Of a stretch of DNA of 64,000 nucleotides, positions 41,679 to 48,477 are shown one piece after another. The DNA comes from Bacillota bacterium (GTDB lineage: Bacteria > Bacillota > UBA4882 > UBA10575), in NCBI GenBank assembly GCA_012735135.1, contig JAAYHY010000104.1, positions 1-64,000 of the forward strand, read 5' to 3'. The translations under genes were made by a program, and so were the position numbers. Every line of letters starts with the position of its first letter. Position 1 is the first letter of the stretch. The notes under the pieces are model-generated. The model ran no database searches and had not been told where the DNA came from. It saw nothing but the letters and a program-made list of their open reading frames with translations.

Positions 41679-42578
41679 TCAGCGGTTCACCGAACGGGCC
41701 ATCCGCCGGTAAGTATGGCGACGGCCGCGAATGGCTAGACTGTAACGGAGAATATTCTCCGGAACCGCAATTCCGGGGTAACCCGCATCACCAATATGGT
41801 GAAGATCGGTTCCGGTCATTTTGCAAAGGAGGGCAATCTCCCGAATCGTTTCCGCATCAGCCCCTTCTTGTGAAGTTCCGATGGTGGTCATCGTCAGAAC
41901 TCCACGGCGATGGGCTACTTGCACCAAACCCCTGATATACTCCATCGTAATCCCCGGTACTGTTCCGGGGGCCGGGAGTAAAAGCACATCACAACCCGCA
42001 GCGATAAACTCTTCCACCTCTTCGGCGGTGACCAGTTCCGTTCCGCTCTCTTCGATGACACCGGCAGCATGCATTTTACCGGCGCCGATAAACAGTTCAT
42101 CCCCGACTTCCTGCTTAATTTGGGTTAGTGCTTTGGTGATCTCCCGGTTCGAGGCGGCGGTACCGGGGTTCCCGGTCAGAACGATAAAATCGGCGCCCAT
42201 CTCCCGCGCCCGCCGGGCGTTAAGGATAGAAGCGCGACGCCCAGGGGGCACCCGGGTGGACTCGCCTACCGCTTCCAGATTAACCCCAATTAGCCTTCCC
42301 GTCAACCTTTTAATCTCCCTGATTACCGCGGCGGGTTCATGGGGAGGGAGACCATAATAGACCGGATTTTCCAGATCAAGCATATTCAGAAGGAGCAGGT
42401 CGGCGCCGCAGGCGGCGGCCAGTTCCGCATTGCTGATATCAAATAACAAGGGAGGAAAGGCGCCGATGACTTCACTAACTAACACCCGGCCTTCACTGGC
42501 GGCAATGGACGCCAAGATCTCCGCTTTGGTCATCCCTTGCCAATCAGAAGTACTACAATCAAGAAAGCGCTGAACCAT
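41679..42578 (-). CDS. Conserved TIM-barrel-like protein of GlcNAc loci (PEP-mutase-like in some databases)
   Basis: 299 residues from MVQRFLDC, with GAGGTG six bases before this ATG. The sequence alternates strands ending in DLLLLNMLDLE, RLIGVNLEAVG, DFIVLTGNPG, ELFIGAGKMHA and CDVLLLPAPGTVPG, a typical eight-fold barrel order. The middle GESTRVPPGRRAS and the end LHHIGDAGYPGIAVPENI look like phosphate or active-site loops. Proteins of this kind are sometimes annotated as PEP phosphonomutase-like or DUF7916; the reaction is not established to my knowledge. Placement between PTS components and nagA suggests a role in amino-sugar or PTS-linked metabolism. Confidence 0.6.
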   Translation of the reverse strand: MVQRFLDCSTSDWQGMTKAEILASIAASEGRVLVSEVIGAFPPLLFDISNAELAAACGADLLLLNMLDLENPVYYGLPPHEPAAVIREIKRLTGRLIGVNLEAVGESTRVPPGRRASILNARRAREMGADFIVLTGNPGTAASNREITKALTQIKQEVGDELFIGAGKMHAAGVIEESGTELVTAEEVEEFIAAGCDVLLLPAPGTVPGITMEYIRGLVQVAHRRGVLTMTTIGTSQEGADAETIREIALLCKMTGTDLHHIGDAGYPGIAVPENILRYSLAIRGRRHTYRRMARSVNR

Positions 42579-42592
42579 CTTGACCACCTCGA

Positions 42593-42681
42593 ATCAGAAA
42601 ATGCTATGATGCTTGTCGCCTCATCAAGCTTTGATTTAATACCCTTTTGAAATTGATGCGTCGCTGGTATGGGCGATTACC
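42593..42681 (-). repeat. Element B copy 3
   Basis: On the minus strand, GGTAATCGCCCATACCAGCG begins it. It ends AATCAAAGCTTGATGAGGCG plus an ACAAGCATCATAGCATTTTC tail, only 15 bases before the next ATG. Its inner stem bases differ from copies 1 and 2 but are still complementary (ATCAA/TTGAT, GGGCGAT region with GGCGAC), suggesting structure is preserved. Confidence 0.65.
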
Positions 42682-42698
42682 ATTAATTTTATAAGGAT

Positions 42699-42722
42699 TG
42701 CAGGAGCCTTTAGGCTCCTGCA
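42699..42722 (-). terminator. Terminator after the EIICB remnant
   Basis: TGCAGGAGCC-TTTA-GGCTCCTGCA, a perfect 10-bp stem, 25 bases beyond the EIIB stop on the minus strand. Confidence 0.75.
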
Positions 42723-42746
42723 GACCTTTTACTTGGTTATGACGCT

Positions 42747-43023
42747 TCAGTTCTTGTTGGCCATGACCGCTTTCATATGGGTCACCAACGGGTCGGCGAC
42801 AGTACCAACTACAATTTGGAAGTTGTTCCCCGCCAGCTTCAAGACGCCGGTCGCGCCCAGTTCCTTCAGGCGGGTTTCTTCAACCTGCGCGCTGTTGTCC
42901 ACCGTTATCGATGAACCCGGCGGAAAAAGTAAACCCGCACCGCATGCCTAACGCGGTCGTCACCGCCAAGCTGATTCCGCTTAGTAAAGCATGCAAGATG
43001 TAGAGGACCGGCGCCAGGAACAT
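42747..43023 (-). pseudogene. PTS EIICB (NagE/PtsG-like) remnant: part of EIIC joined to end of EIIB
   Basis: Translated on the minus strand from 43023, the sequence reads MFLAPVLYILHALLSGISLA and on to FTFSAGFID, an internal EIIC segment. Then, in a shifted frame, it jumps to ITVDNSAQVEETRLKELGAT and VADPLVTHMKAVMANKN-stop, the C-terminal part of EIIB. The EIIC end and the phospho-Cys region of EIIB, which should lie between, are missing here and appear inverted on the other strand next door. The start of EIIC is absent. The protein cannot be functional as assembled. The ORF track shows only an antisense shadow here. Confidence 0.85.
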
Positions 43024-43277
43024 ACTACGTGCTCAGTTACGGAATCTCCTCCAAACCCATCGGCCTCTTGGTGGTCGGTCTGATCATCGGCGTTATCTAC
43101 TACTTCACCTTTGTTTACTTCATTAAAAAGCTTAATATCCCCACGCCTGGACGGATTGAAGAAGAGTCCGGCGCTTTACTCAACTTAAGCAATCCCGAAC
43201 TCCGGGAGAAGGCCGCCGCCATCTTGGCCGCCCTGGGGGGTAAAGAAAACATCAAAGCATTGGATGCTTGTATTACC
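43024..43277 (+). pseudogene. Inverted EIIC-EIIB segment of the same PTS permease
   Basis: On the plus strand the frame reads YVLSYGISSKPIGLLVVGLI, then KKLNIPTPGR (end of EIIC and linker) and KENIKALDACIT, which carries the EIIB phospho-acceptor Cys. This is precisely the piece missing between FSAGFID and ITVDNSAQV in the minus-strand remnant. It runs into the antiterminator gene at 43275-43280, where ACCGAC would be shared by both original sequences, a microhomology junction. Confidence 0.85.
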
Positions 43278-44066
43278 GACCTCCTCGTCGGGCACCGCGG
43301 CGTAAAGCTCTTCTTCCATCATCGCGGCGACCTGCTTCGCTAAGCGGTAAGAACTTTTATAGGTCTTTTTGATGACCGGAAGCAGTTCGTTTTTGATAGA
43401 AATCTGTTTGAGGATCCGCTCCACCGCATAACGGATATGGGAGGCGAAACGGGCGTAATCAATAGATTTACGGTCGATCTCCACCTTAAGCTCATCCTCA
43501 ATAATCTCGATGGCGGAATTGCAGAGATAAGCGTATTTGACCGTATTGGAGAGGCGGTCTTTTGTCTTCAGGGAATGGATATGCAGGGCAATAAATCCGG
43601 CCTCCTCCTCGGGAATCCGCATGTTAAGCGCTTTTTCCAACAGTTGGGTCGCTTCTTTGGCGATGGCCAGTTCTTGGGGGTATAAAGTTTCAATCTCCAC
43701 CATGAACGGGTTTTCAATCTGGTCGTTGTCTTGCAAGCGGAAAACGGTAAAGGCAATATGGTCGGTCAACCGCACGTGCATCTCTTCATCCAGTTCGCCG
43801 GTGGCGGAAGAGATCAGGTGTATTACCTCCTCGCAGGTTCCCACCAACCCATCATCGATCTCGGTGATCAATTGTTGAAAACGCCGCTTGGTTTCGGGAT
43901 TTTCGATCACAAAGACCCGTTCAAAAACGGTATCAGCCGGAATCTGATCCCCCGCTTTGGCACCGAAGCCGATCCCCTTTTTAATTAAGATCTTCTCAAT
44001 CCCTTTGTGTTGCGCTAAGACTACATTGTTGTTGAATGGTTTAAGCACGGTATAAGTGGCCGGCAA
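43185..44066 (-). CDS. GlcT/LicT-type transcriptional antiterminator, damaged C-terminus
   Basis: BglG-family RNA-binding antiterminator. The N-terminal CAT domain (LKPFNNNVVLAQ to RVFVIENPETK) binds a RAT hairpin. PRD1 carries LTDHIAFTVFRLQ and GFIALHIHSLK; PRD2 carries FASHIRYAVERIL. Phosphorylation of PRD His residues normally controls it. I start at TTG 44066, six bases after GGGGGG. After PDEEVG the protein should continue into a few more PRD2 residues, but here it runs into antisense EIIB sequence (NTSIQCFDVFF), so the last ~30 residues are an artefact of the rearrangement. It is divergent from ptsI, whose leader has a matching RAT. Confidence 0.85.
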   Translation of the reverse strand: MPATYTVLKPFNNNVVLAQHKGIEKILIKKGIGFGAKAGDQIPADTVFERVFVIENPETKRRFQQLITEIDDGLVGTCEEVIHLISSATGELDEEMHVRLTDHIAFTVFRLQDNDQIENPFMVEIETLYPQELAIAKEATQLLEKALNMRIPEEEAGFIALHIHSLKTKDRLSNTVKYAYLCNSAIEIIEDELKVEIDRKSIDYARFASHIRYAVERILKQISIKNELLPVIKKTYKSSYRLAKQVAAMMEEELYAAVPDEEVGNTSIQCFDVFFTPQGGQDGGGLLPEFGIA

Positions 44067-44205
44067 AGCTCGCCCCCCACCTTTCTTGACCAATTCCCCA
44101 GTTTAAACTATTCATCCTTTAACAACATTATAACATACCGGTCAAAAATGCAACCCCGATCCGTCCTTCTTTTCTTCCCGACCCAAGCTTGAGTTTAAAA
44201 TTTTG

Positions 44206-44234
44206 TTGCCAAAAGGCCCATTCTTGAGTAAAAT
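44206..44234 (+). promoter_or_regulatory. Sigma-A-type promoter of ptsI-ptsH
   Basis: TTGCCA at 44206-44211 and TAAAAT at 44229-44234 with exactly 17 bases between. Transcription would start near 44241, about 15 bases before the RAT. Confidence 0.7.
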
Positions 44235-44255
44235 AAAGATAAAGAAATAATGACA

Positions 44256-44286
44256 GGTGTGTCACTGGTAACCCCAGGCATTAACC
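44256..44286 (+). promoter_or_regulatory. RAT (ribonucleic antiterminator) site
   Basis: The 31 bases have the order GGTGTGTCACTG, GTAACC, CCAGGCATTAACC, which follows the BglG-family RAT pattern: a short stem-loop with two asymmetric internal loops. The last ten bases are also the left arm of the terminator, so protein binding would block termination. Confidence 0.8.
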
Positions 44287-44322
44287 TAACCTTATTTAAG
44301 GTTTGTGGTTAATGCCTTTTAA
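44277..44322 (+). terminator. Leader terminator overlapping the RAT
   Basis: GGCATTAACC pairs with GGTTAATGCC, extended inside by AACCTTA/TAAGGTT, and is followed by TTTTAATTT. It lies 25 bases before the ptsI start. Confidence 0.85.
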
Positions 44323-44346
44323 TTTATCCGCAGGAGGTGGTTCCCC

Positions 44347-46050
44347 ATGTACACGGGTATACCGGCTTCCCCCGGGATCGCCATCGGTAAAGCCCTGGTG
44401 CTCACCAAAAAAAAGGTGGCGTCGGAGAAAAAGACCGTTACAGACGTAACCGCAGAAAAGAACCGTTTTCATCAGGCCTTAAACGCCGCCAAAGCCAAGC
44501 TGGACCAGTTAATTGGCCAGGCCTATGCGGAGCAACAAAAGGAGACCGCGGCCATCCTGGAAACCCACCGCCTCATCTTAGAGGATCCGGACCTTTTGGC
44601 TAAAGTCGAAACTGAAATCACGGAAAAAAAGGTTAATGCCGAGTTCGCCCTGGAAAAAGCCTTGGGTTTCTACATCGAGCTTTTGGCCGGGAGTGATAAT
44701 GCCTACTTTCAAGAAAGAACCGCCGATCTCAAAGATGTGCTGAGCTACGTTAATCCTTTTTTGACCGGAGAAGAAGAGATCGATCCCTTTCCCATCAAAG
44801 GTAAGTGCATTCTTGTGGCTCCCGAACTTACCCCCTCTGATACAGCCCGGCTACCGCTCAACCTGGTGCAGGGGTTCATCACCGAAAGCGGCGGCCCTAC
44901 TTCCCATACGGCAATCATCGCCCGCTCCTTGGAATTGCCGGCCGTCGTCGGGGTCGCCCGGATTACGGCCGAGGTTAAAAATGATGATTTGTTAATTATT
45001 GACGGCGGGGAGGGGACGGTCCTGGTCAACCCCGCCCCAGAAACGGTCGAAACCTACCGGAAAAAAGAAAGGGCGCTTCGCGCGGAAAGAGAGGCGCTCT
45101 CCGCCTTAAAGAACGCTCCCGCCCGGACCAAAGACGGCAAAACCATTAATCTGCTGGCCAACATCGGTGAACCCTGGGAGTTAACCAAAGCGCTGGAGTA
45201 TGGCGCCGACGGGATCGGTCTCTACCGGACCGAATATTTGTTTATGAACCGGGACACCCTGCCCACCGAGGAAGAACAGTTTGAGGCCTATAAAGAAGTT
45301 TTAACCAAGATGGAAGGCAAACCGGTCGTCATCCGGACGCTGGATATCGGCGGCGACAAAAATGTGCCTGCTATAGGGTTAGCGCCGGAGAGCAACCCCT
45401 TCCTCGGGTACCGGGCTATCCGGCTGTGTCTTGCGGACCGGAATTTATTCGTTACCCAACTCCGCGCCCTTTACCGGGCTTCCGTCTATGGTCAGCTCAG
45501 AATAATGTTTCCGCTGATCTCCAGTATTGAGGAATACCGATCCGCCGTAAAAATCGCCGGTGAAGTCCGGTTGGCGTTAATCAAGGAAGGGCGCCAGATC
45601 GGCTGCCACGTCCCGCTCGGGATTATGGTCGAGGTTCCCTCCGTCGCCCTCCTGGCTGATGTCTTCGCGAAAGAAGTGGATTTCTTCAGTATCGGCACCA
45701 ATGACCTCATCCAGTATACCTTGGCGGTCGACCGGATGAATGAACGCATCTCCCATCTATATAGCCCCTTCCACCCCGCTGTGTTGCGTTTAATTAAAAT
45801 GGTGATCGACCACGCCCGGCGGGAAGGGATCGAAGTCAGCATGTGCGGGGAGATGGCCGGCGATCCCCGTCTCACCCGTCTTTTAATCGGTCTCGGGCTC
45901 CAATCCTTTAGCGTAAGTCCCTCCTCCCTGTGGACGGTGAAGAAAGAGATCATGAAGGTGAAAACCAAACCGGCCAAAACTTTCGCCAGGAAAGTTCTTC
46001 TCCAGTCAACCGCCGCCGAAATTAAGGAGTATATAGAAACCAAAGCATAA
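44347..46050 (+). CDS. ptsI: PTS Enzyme I (phosphoenolpyruvate-protein phosphotransferase)
   Basis: 567 residues, first step of the PTS: takes phosphate from PEP and gives it to HPr. The N-terminal HPr-binding domain is followed by the phospho-His loop GGPTSHTAIIARS, the PEP-binding barrel with LYRTEYLFMNRD and RTLDIGGDKNVP, and the active-site Cys in VSMCGEMAGDPR. CAGGAGGTGG precedes the ATG. Expression is likely controlled by the RAT/terminator leader and the divergently encoded antiterminator. ptsH follows after 13 bases, the reverse of the common ptsH-ptsI order. Confidence 0.97.
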   Translation: MYTGIPASPGIAIGKALVLTKKKVASEKKTVTDVTAEKNRFHQALNAAKAKLDQLIGQAYAEQQKETAAILETHRLILEDPDLLAKVETEITEKKVNAEFALEKALGFYIELLAGSDNAYFQERTADLKDVLSYVNPFLTGEEEIDPFPIKGKCILVAPELTPSDTARLPLNLVQGFITESGGPTSHTAIIARSLELPAVVGVARITAEVKNDDLLIIDGGEGTVLVNPAPETVETYRKKERALRAEREALSALKNAPARTKDGKTINLLANIGEPWELTKALEYGADGIGLYRTEYLFMNRDTLPTEEEQFEAYKEVLTKMEGKPVVIRTLDIGGDKNVPAIGLAPESNPFLGYRAIRLCLADRNLFVTQLRALYRASVYGQLRIMFPLISSIEEYRSAVKIAGEVRLALIKEGRQIGCHVPLGIMVEVPSVALLADVFAKEVDFFSIGTNDLIQYTLAVDRMNERISHLYSPFHPAVLRLIKMVIDHARREGIEVSMCGEMAGDPRLTRLLIGLGLQSFSVSPSSLWTVKKEIMKVKTKPAKTFARKVLLQSTAAEIKEYIETKA

Positions 46051-46063
46051 GGAGTGATTCGTC

Positions 46064-46327
46064 ATGCGGGAACTAACCGTGACCATTAAAACGAAAACCG
46101 GATTGCACGCCCGGCCGGCCGCCCTCCTCGTCAATACAGTATCAAAAGGAAAGAGCAAGGTAACGATCGAAAAGAACGGAAAGGAAGCAAACCTCAAAAG
46201 CCTCCTCGGTTTATTAAGCCTGGGGGTGGAAGAAAACGATACGGTCACCATCAAAGTGGACGGCAAAGATGAGGATGAGATCATCGCCGCCTTAAGCCAA
46301 TGTGCTAAAGAGAATGAACTCTGGTAG
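46064..46327 (+). CDS. ptsH: PTS phosphocarrier protein HPr
   Basis: 87 residues. The active His is in TGLHARPAALLV and the HPr-kinase-type Ser site in NLKSLLGLLSLGV, so both PTS transfer and Bacillota-style catabolite signalling are possible. AAGGAGTG precedes the ATG. Second gene of the ptsI unit; a hairpin follows directly. Confidence 0.97.
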   Translation: MRELTVTIKTKTGLHARPAALLVNTVSKGKSKVTIEKNGKEANLKSLLGLLSLGVEENDTVTIKVDGKDEDEIIAALSQCAKENELW

Positions 46328-46356
46328 CCGGAGCTGAATGGTGTCCCTTGCTCCGG
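46328..46356 (+). terminator. Hairpin after ptsH, entering element A copy 2
   Basis: CCGGAGC and GCTCCGG form a 7-bp stem around a 15-base loop beginning one base past the ptsH stop. There is no T-run, so terminator function is tentative; it overlaps the first bases of element A. Confidence 0.4.
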
Positions 46357-46456
46357 TGAATCGCCTGGCGTATTCTAAAGCTCAGCTTCGTTGAAAGCGG
46401 GCAACCGCTTGATGGTTCCTCTTGAACCAAAAGCGGCCGGCGGCGATCCCATTACC
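46336..46456 (+). ncRNA. Element A copy 2, candidate structured RNA
   Basis: Noncoding stretch between convergent ptsH and the metallo-hydrolase gene. It shares GAATGGTGT and the 63-base core with element A copy 1 (five differences). Outer stem ATCGCC (46360-46365)/GGCGAT (46442-46447) occupies the same position as the unrelated 11-bp stem of copy 1. Inner hairpins are AAGCGG-GCAA-CCGCTT, where the loop stays GNRA although its base changed, and GGTTC-CTCTT-GAACC. Confidence 0.5.
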
Positions 46457-47178
46457 TAGCCGCATTCACCTTTGAGTACCTTTTGGTTTGCCGCATGGAT
46501 CAGGCGTTCCTCTTCGGTGACGAAGACAACTTCCGTTCCTGCCTTTAAGTGGCGGAGATAATCAATGTTCCCCTCCACCTCTTCAAGAGTTAAGTTTTTA
46601 GCATGACCGGCCATCAGCAGCTGTGGCCGGTATTTTTTATACTCCTCCAAAGTCCGGAGGTAAGCGTCAAGATCCGGATCTTCCACATAAACCAGGGGCC
46701 GTTCCAGATTATCACCCACATAGAGGAGACGGTCCTCATGGTCAAAAAGGGAAATACTGTCGGCGGTATGACCGGGGCTGTAAAAGAGTTCGATCCCTTC
46801 CTCCGGAAAGAAAAGCCGCTGCTCAAAGGTGATGGTCGGTAGTCGCCGCTCTACCCTGCCCCGGCGGTATTTTCCGTATTTCGCCAACTCCTGCTCCCAG
46901 CCCGCCGCCAACAACTCCCGGCAGCGCCGGTGGCTGACCACTTCCCCTGTAAAAGCACAGTTCCCCCAGACATGATCCCAGTGAAAATGGGTATTGACCA
47001 CCATTACCTCCCGCCCTTCCGGCATATCCTGTAGAACCGGTTCCATGCTCAGGCTGCCACAGAAAGTATCGATCACCCAGACCCGCCGGGCAGATTTGAT
47101 CACGTACACAAAGGTCGCCATCGGAAGATCAGAAAAATGGTAAGCAGTCGCCCGGGTGGTTATCTTTTCTTTCGTCAA
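46456..47178 (-). CDS. Metallo-beta-lactamase-fold hydrolase
   Basis: 240 residues. The metal site motif is THFHWDHVWGN, with further ligands in FYSPGHTADSIS, YVGDNLERP and LLMAGHAKN. The C-terminal helices (LEEVEGNIDYLRHL) are typical of glyoxalase-II-like or lactonase-like hydrolases. The substrate is unknown. The TTG start at 47178 has GGAGGG seven bases upstream. The TAG stop lies at the edge of element A copy 2. Confidence 0.9.
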   Translation of the reverse strand: MTKEKITTRATAYHFSDLPMATFVYVIKSARRVWVIDTFCGSLSMEPVLQDMPEGREVMVVNTHFHWDHVWGNCAFTGEVVSHRRCRELLAAGWEQELAKYGKYRRGRVERRLPTITFEQRLFFPEEGIELFYSPGHTADSISLFDHEDRLLYVGDNLERPLVYVEDPDLDAYLRTLEEYKKYRPQLLMAGHAKNLTLEEVEGNIDYLRHLKAGTEVVFVTEEERLIHAANQKVLKGECG

Positions 47179-47514
47179 TCCAATGCCCTCCTTCTTCTTC
47201 CTCCCGGAATGATGAGCGCGCCCCTGATTGTTCTCCCCTGTTTTATCTTTTTGAAAAACTTATCTTCACGCAAGGAATCATCTCCTGGATTTTTTTGGGA
47301 ATAAACTCCATATAATAAGTAGGCTAATCGAATTAAAACTGGGCTTTACCACATTTTTTAGCTAAGCCCGACAAAAAATTGGCCAAAAACTAACCAGTGC
47401 GGAAAATTCAATCTTCTTTTGCATCTTTTTTTCCCGGGCGCATATTATTTTAGTAACTTGCCGGTAGTCGCTCACGCCGGCTTCCGCCAGAAAAACAGTT
47501 AACGGGGGATTTCC
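47179..47514. other. Divergent region before the chaperone/usher-like locus
   Basis: About 335 bases, AT-rich from 47290 to 47420, presumably with promoters in both directions, though none was placed firmly. The last 55 bases include a left-half B element. Confidence 0.4.
47459..47495 (+). repeat. Partial element B copy (left half)
   Basis: GGTAGTCGCTCACGCCGGCT followed by TCCGCCAG matches the left half of B copies 1 and 2 and ends 20 bases before the ATG at 47515. The right half is absent. Confidence 0.55.
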
Positions 47515-48396
47515 ATGAAAAACCGTGTTCATTTATGGGTCTGCCTGATCTTTACAGTAACGTTTTGTCTTATCGCGCCGGCGGCGGCAGGGGAGTTGCA
47601 ATTCTTAACTTTTCCGGCGGTGGCGCCGGTCACTGAGACAAGTCTTTCCTTACCCTTTACCCTACCGGCGTCCACCGCATCAGCCGTTAGCTTCCGGTGC
47701 TCCGCCTTAATGGATACAGCAACCGGAAACCGGATTAGTCCGGACCGCATTTCGCTCTCCTACAATCAGAAAACGGTTGGCCCCAACCAACTGCTCACCC
47801 TGACCCCGCAGCCAACGGGAGGGCCGGAAGCAGGGAGCACCCGTGAATTTGGGCTGCAGATCAATTTTCTTCCCTCCGATCCCCCGGGCGAATACGAGGG
47901 AATAATCGAAGCGGTTCTTCACCATTCAACGCAAGACACGGAACGGATCTCCCTTTGGGTAAAAACCCGGGTCTTGCCCTGGATTAAACTGGAACGAGTA
48001 TCGGGCCAGCCTTTTCCGGGCTTCGATTCTCTTTCTTCCCTTACTGAAAGCAATTTGACGATCACCGAACCACTCAAACTGTTACTTGCCTCCAACACCC
48101 ACTGGCAGCTGTATCTGAGAGTCGGGACGGCCATACCCCATCATGATCCGGAATTTCCTCTCCAGATTAGGATTGGGCGCCCCGGTAAAGCAGGGGAGGA
48201 GAAAAAAACGCTCCTGGCCAACGGCCCCGCTCAGCTGGTCGCGGCTGGCCCGCCGACGGTGGTTGGAGATGGTTTGACGCCTGCCAATTACTGGACCGAA
48301 CTTTATCTTTCCGCTTCCATTGCCGACTGGCGCCAATACCCCACCGGAAATCATCAGTTGACTTTTTACCTTTCCGGTCAGACTATCACCCCGTAA
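47515..48396 (+). CDS. Exported pilin-like/surface subunit candidate (tandem beta domains)
   Basis: 293 residues with a signal peptide ending APAAAG. I do not recognise a named family. The mature protein looks like two all-beta domains. Each ends in a short pilin-like closing pattern, Gly-x-(Tyr/His)-x-x-x-(Ile/Leu)-x-(Ala/Phe): PPGEYEGIIEAVLHH near 140 and PTGNHQLTFYLSG at the C-terminus. Only one Cys is left after cleavage. It is the first of four exported genes on the same strand ahead of a PapD-like chaperone and usher-like gene, so a structural or adaptor subunit is the best guess. GGGGGAT precedes the ATG. Confidence 0.5.
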   Translation: MKNRVHLWVCLIFTVTFCLIAPAAAGELQFLTFPAVAPVTETSLSLPFTLPASTASAVSFRCSALMDTATGNRISPDRISLSYNQKTVGPNQLLTLTPQPTGGPEAGSTREFGLQINFLPSDPPGEYEGIIEAVLHHSTQDTERISLWVKTRVLPWIKLERVSGQPFPGFDSLSSLTESNLTITEPLKLLLASNTHWQLYLRVGTAIPHHDPEFPLQIRIGRPGKAGEEKKTLLANGPAQLVAAGPPTVVGDGLTPANYWTELYLSASIADWRQYPTGNHQLTFYLSGQTITP

Positions 48397-48477
48397 GGGA
48401 AAACCCAGAGGTTACATACCGGTAGGTGGCGCGGATCACCGGTTTGTAATAAATAAAATAAATGCGAGGTCGATACA

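Noticed and set aside
42733-42951. 72-codon plus-strand ORF
   Set aside because: Antisense shadow of the EIIB/EIIC remnant, which gives a clear family match on the minus strand.
43029-43343. 104-codon plus-strand ORF as an intact gene
   Set aside because: It is only the EIIC end and EIIB start; beyond 43277 it reads antisense to the antiterminator, so it is recorded as a pseudogene fragment.
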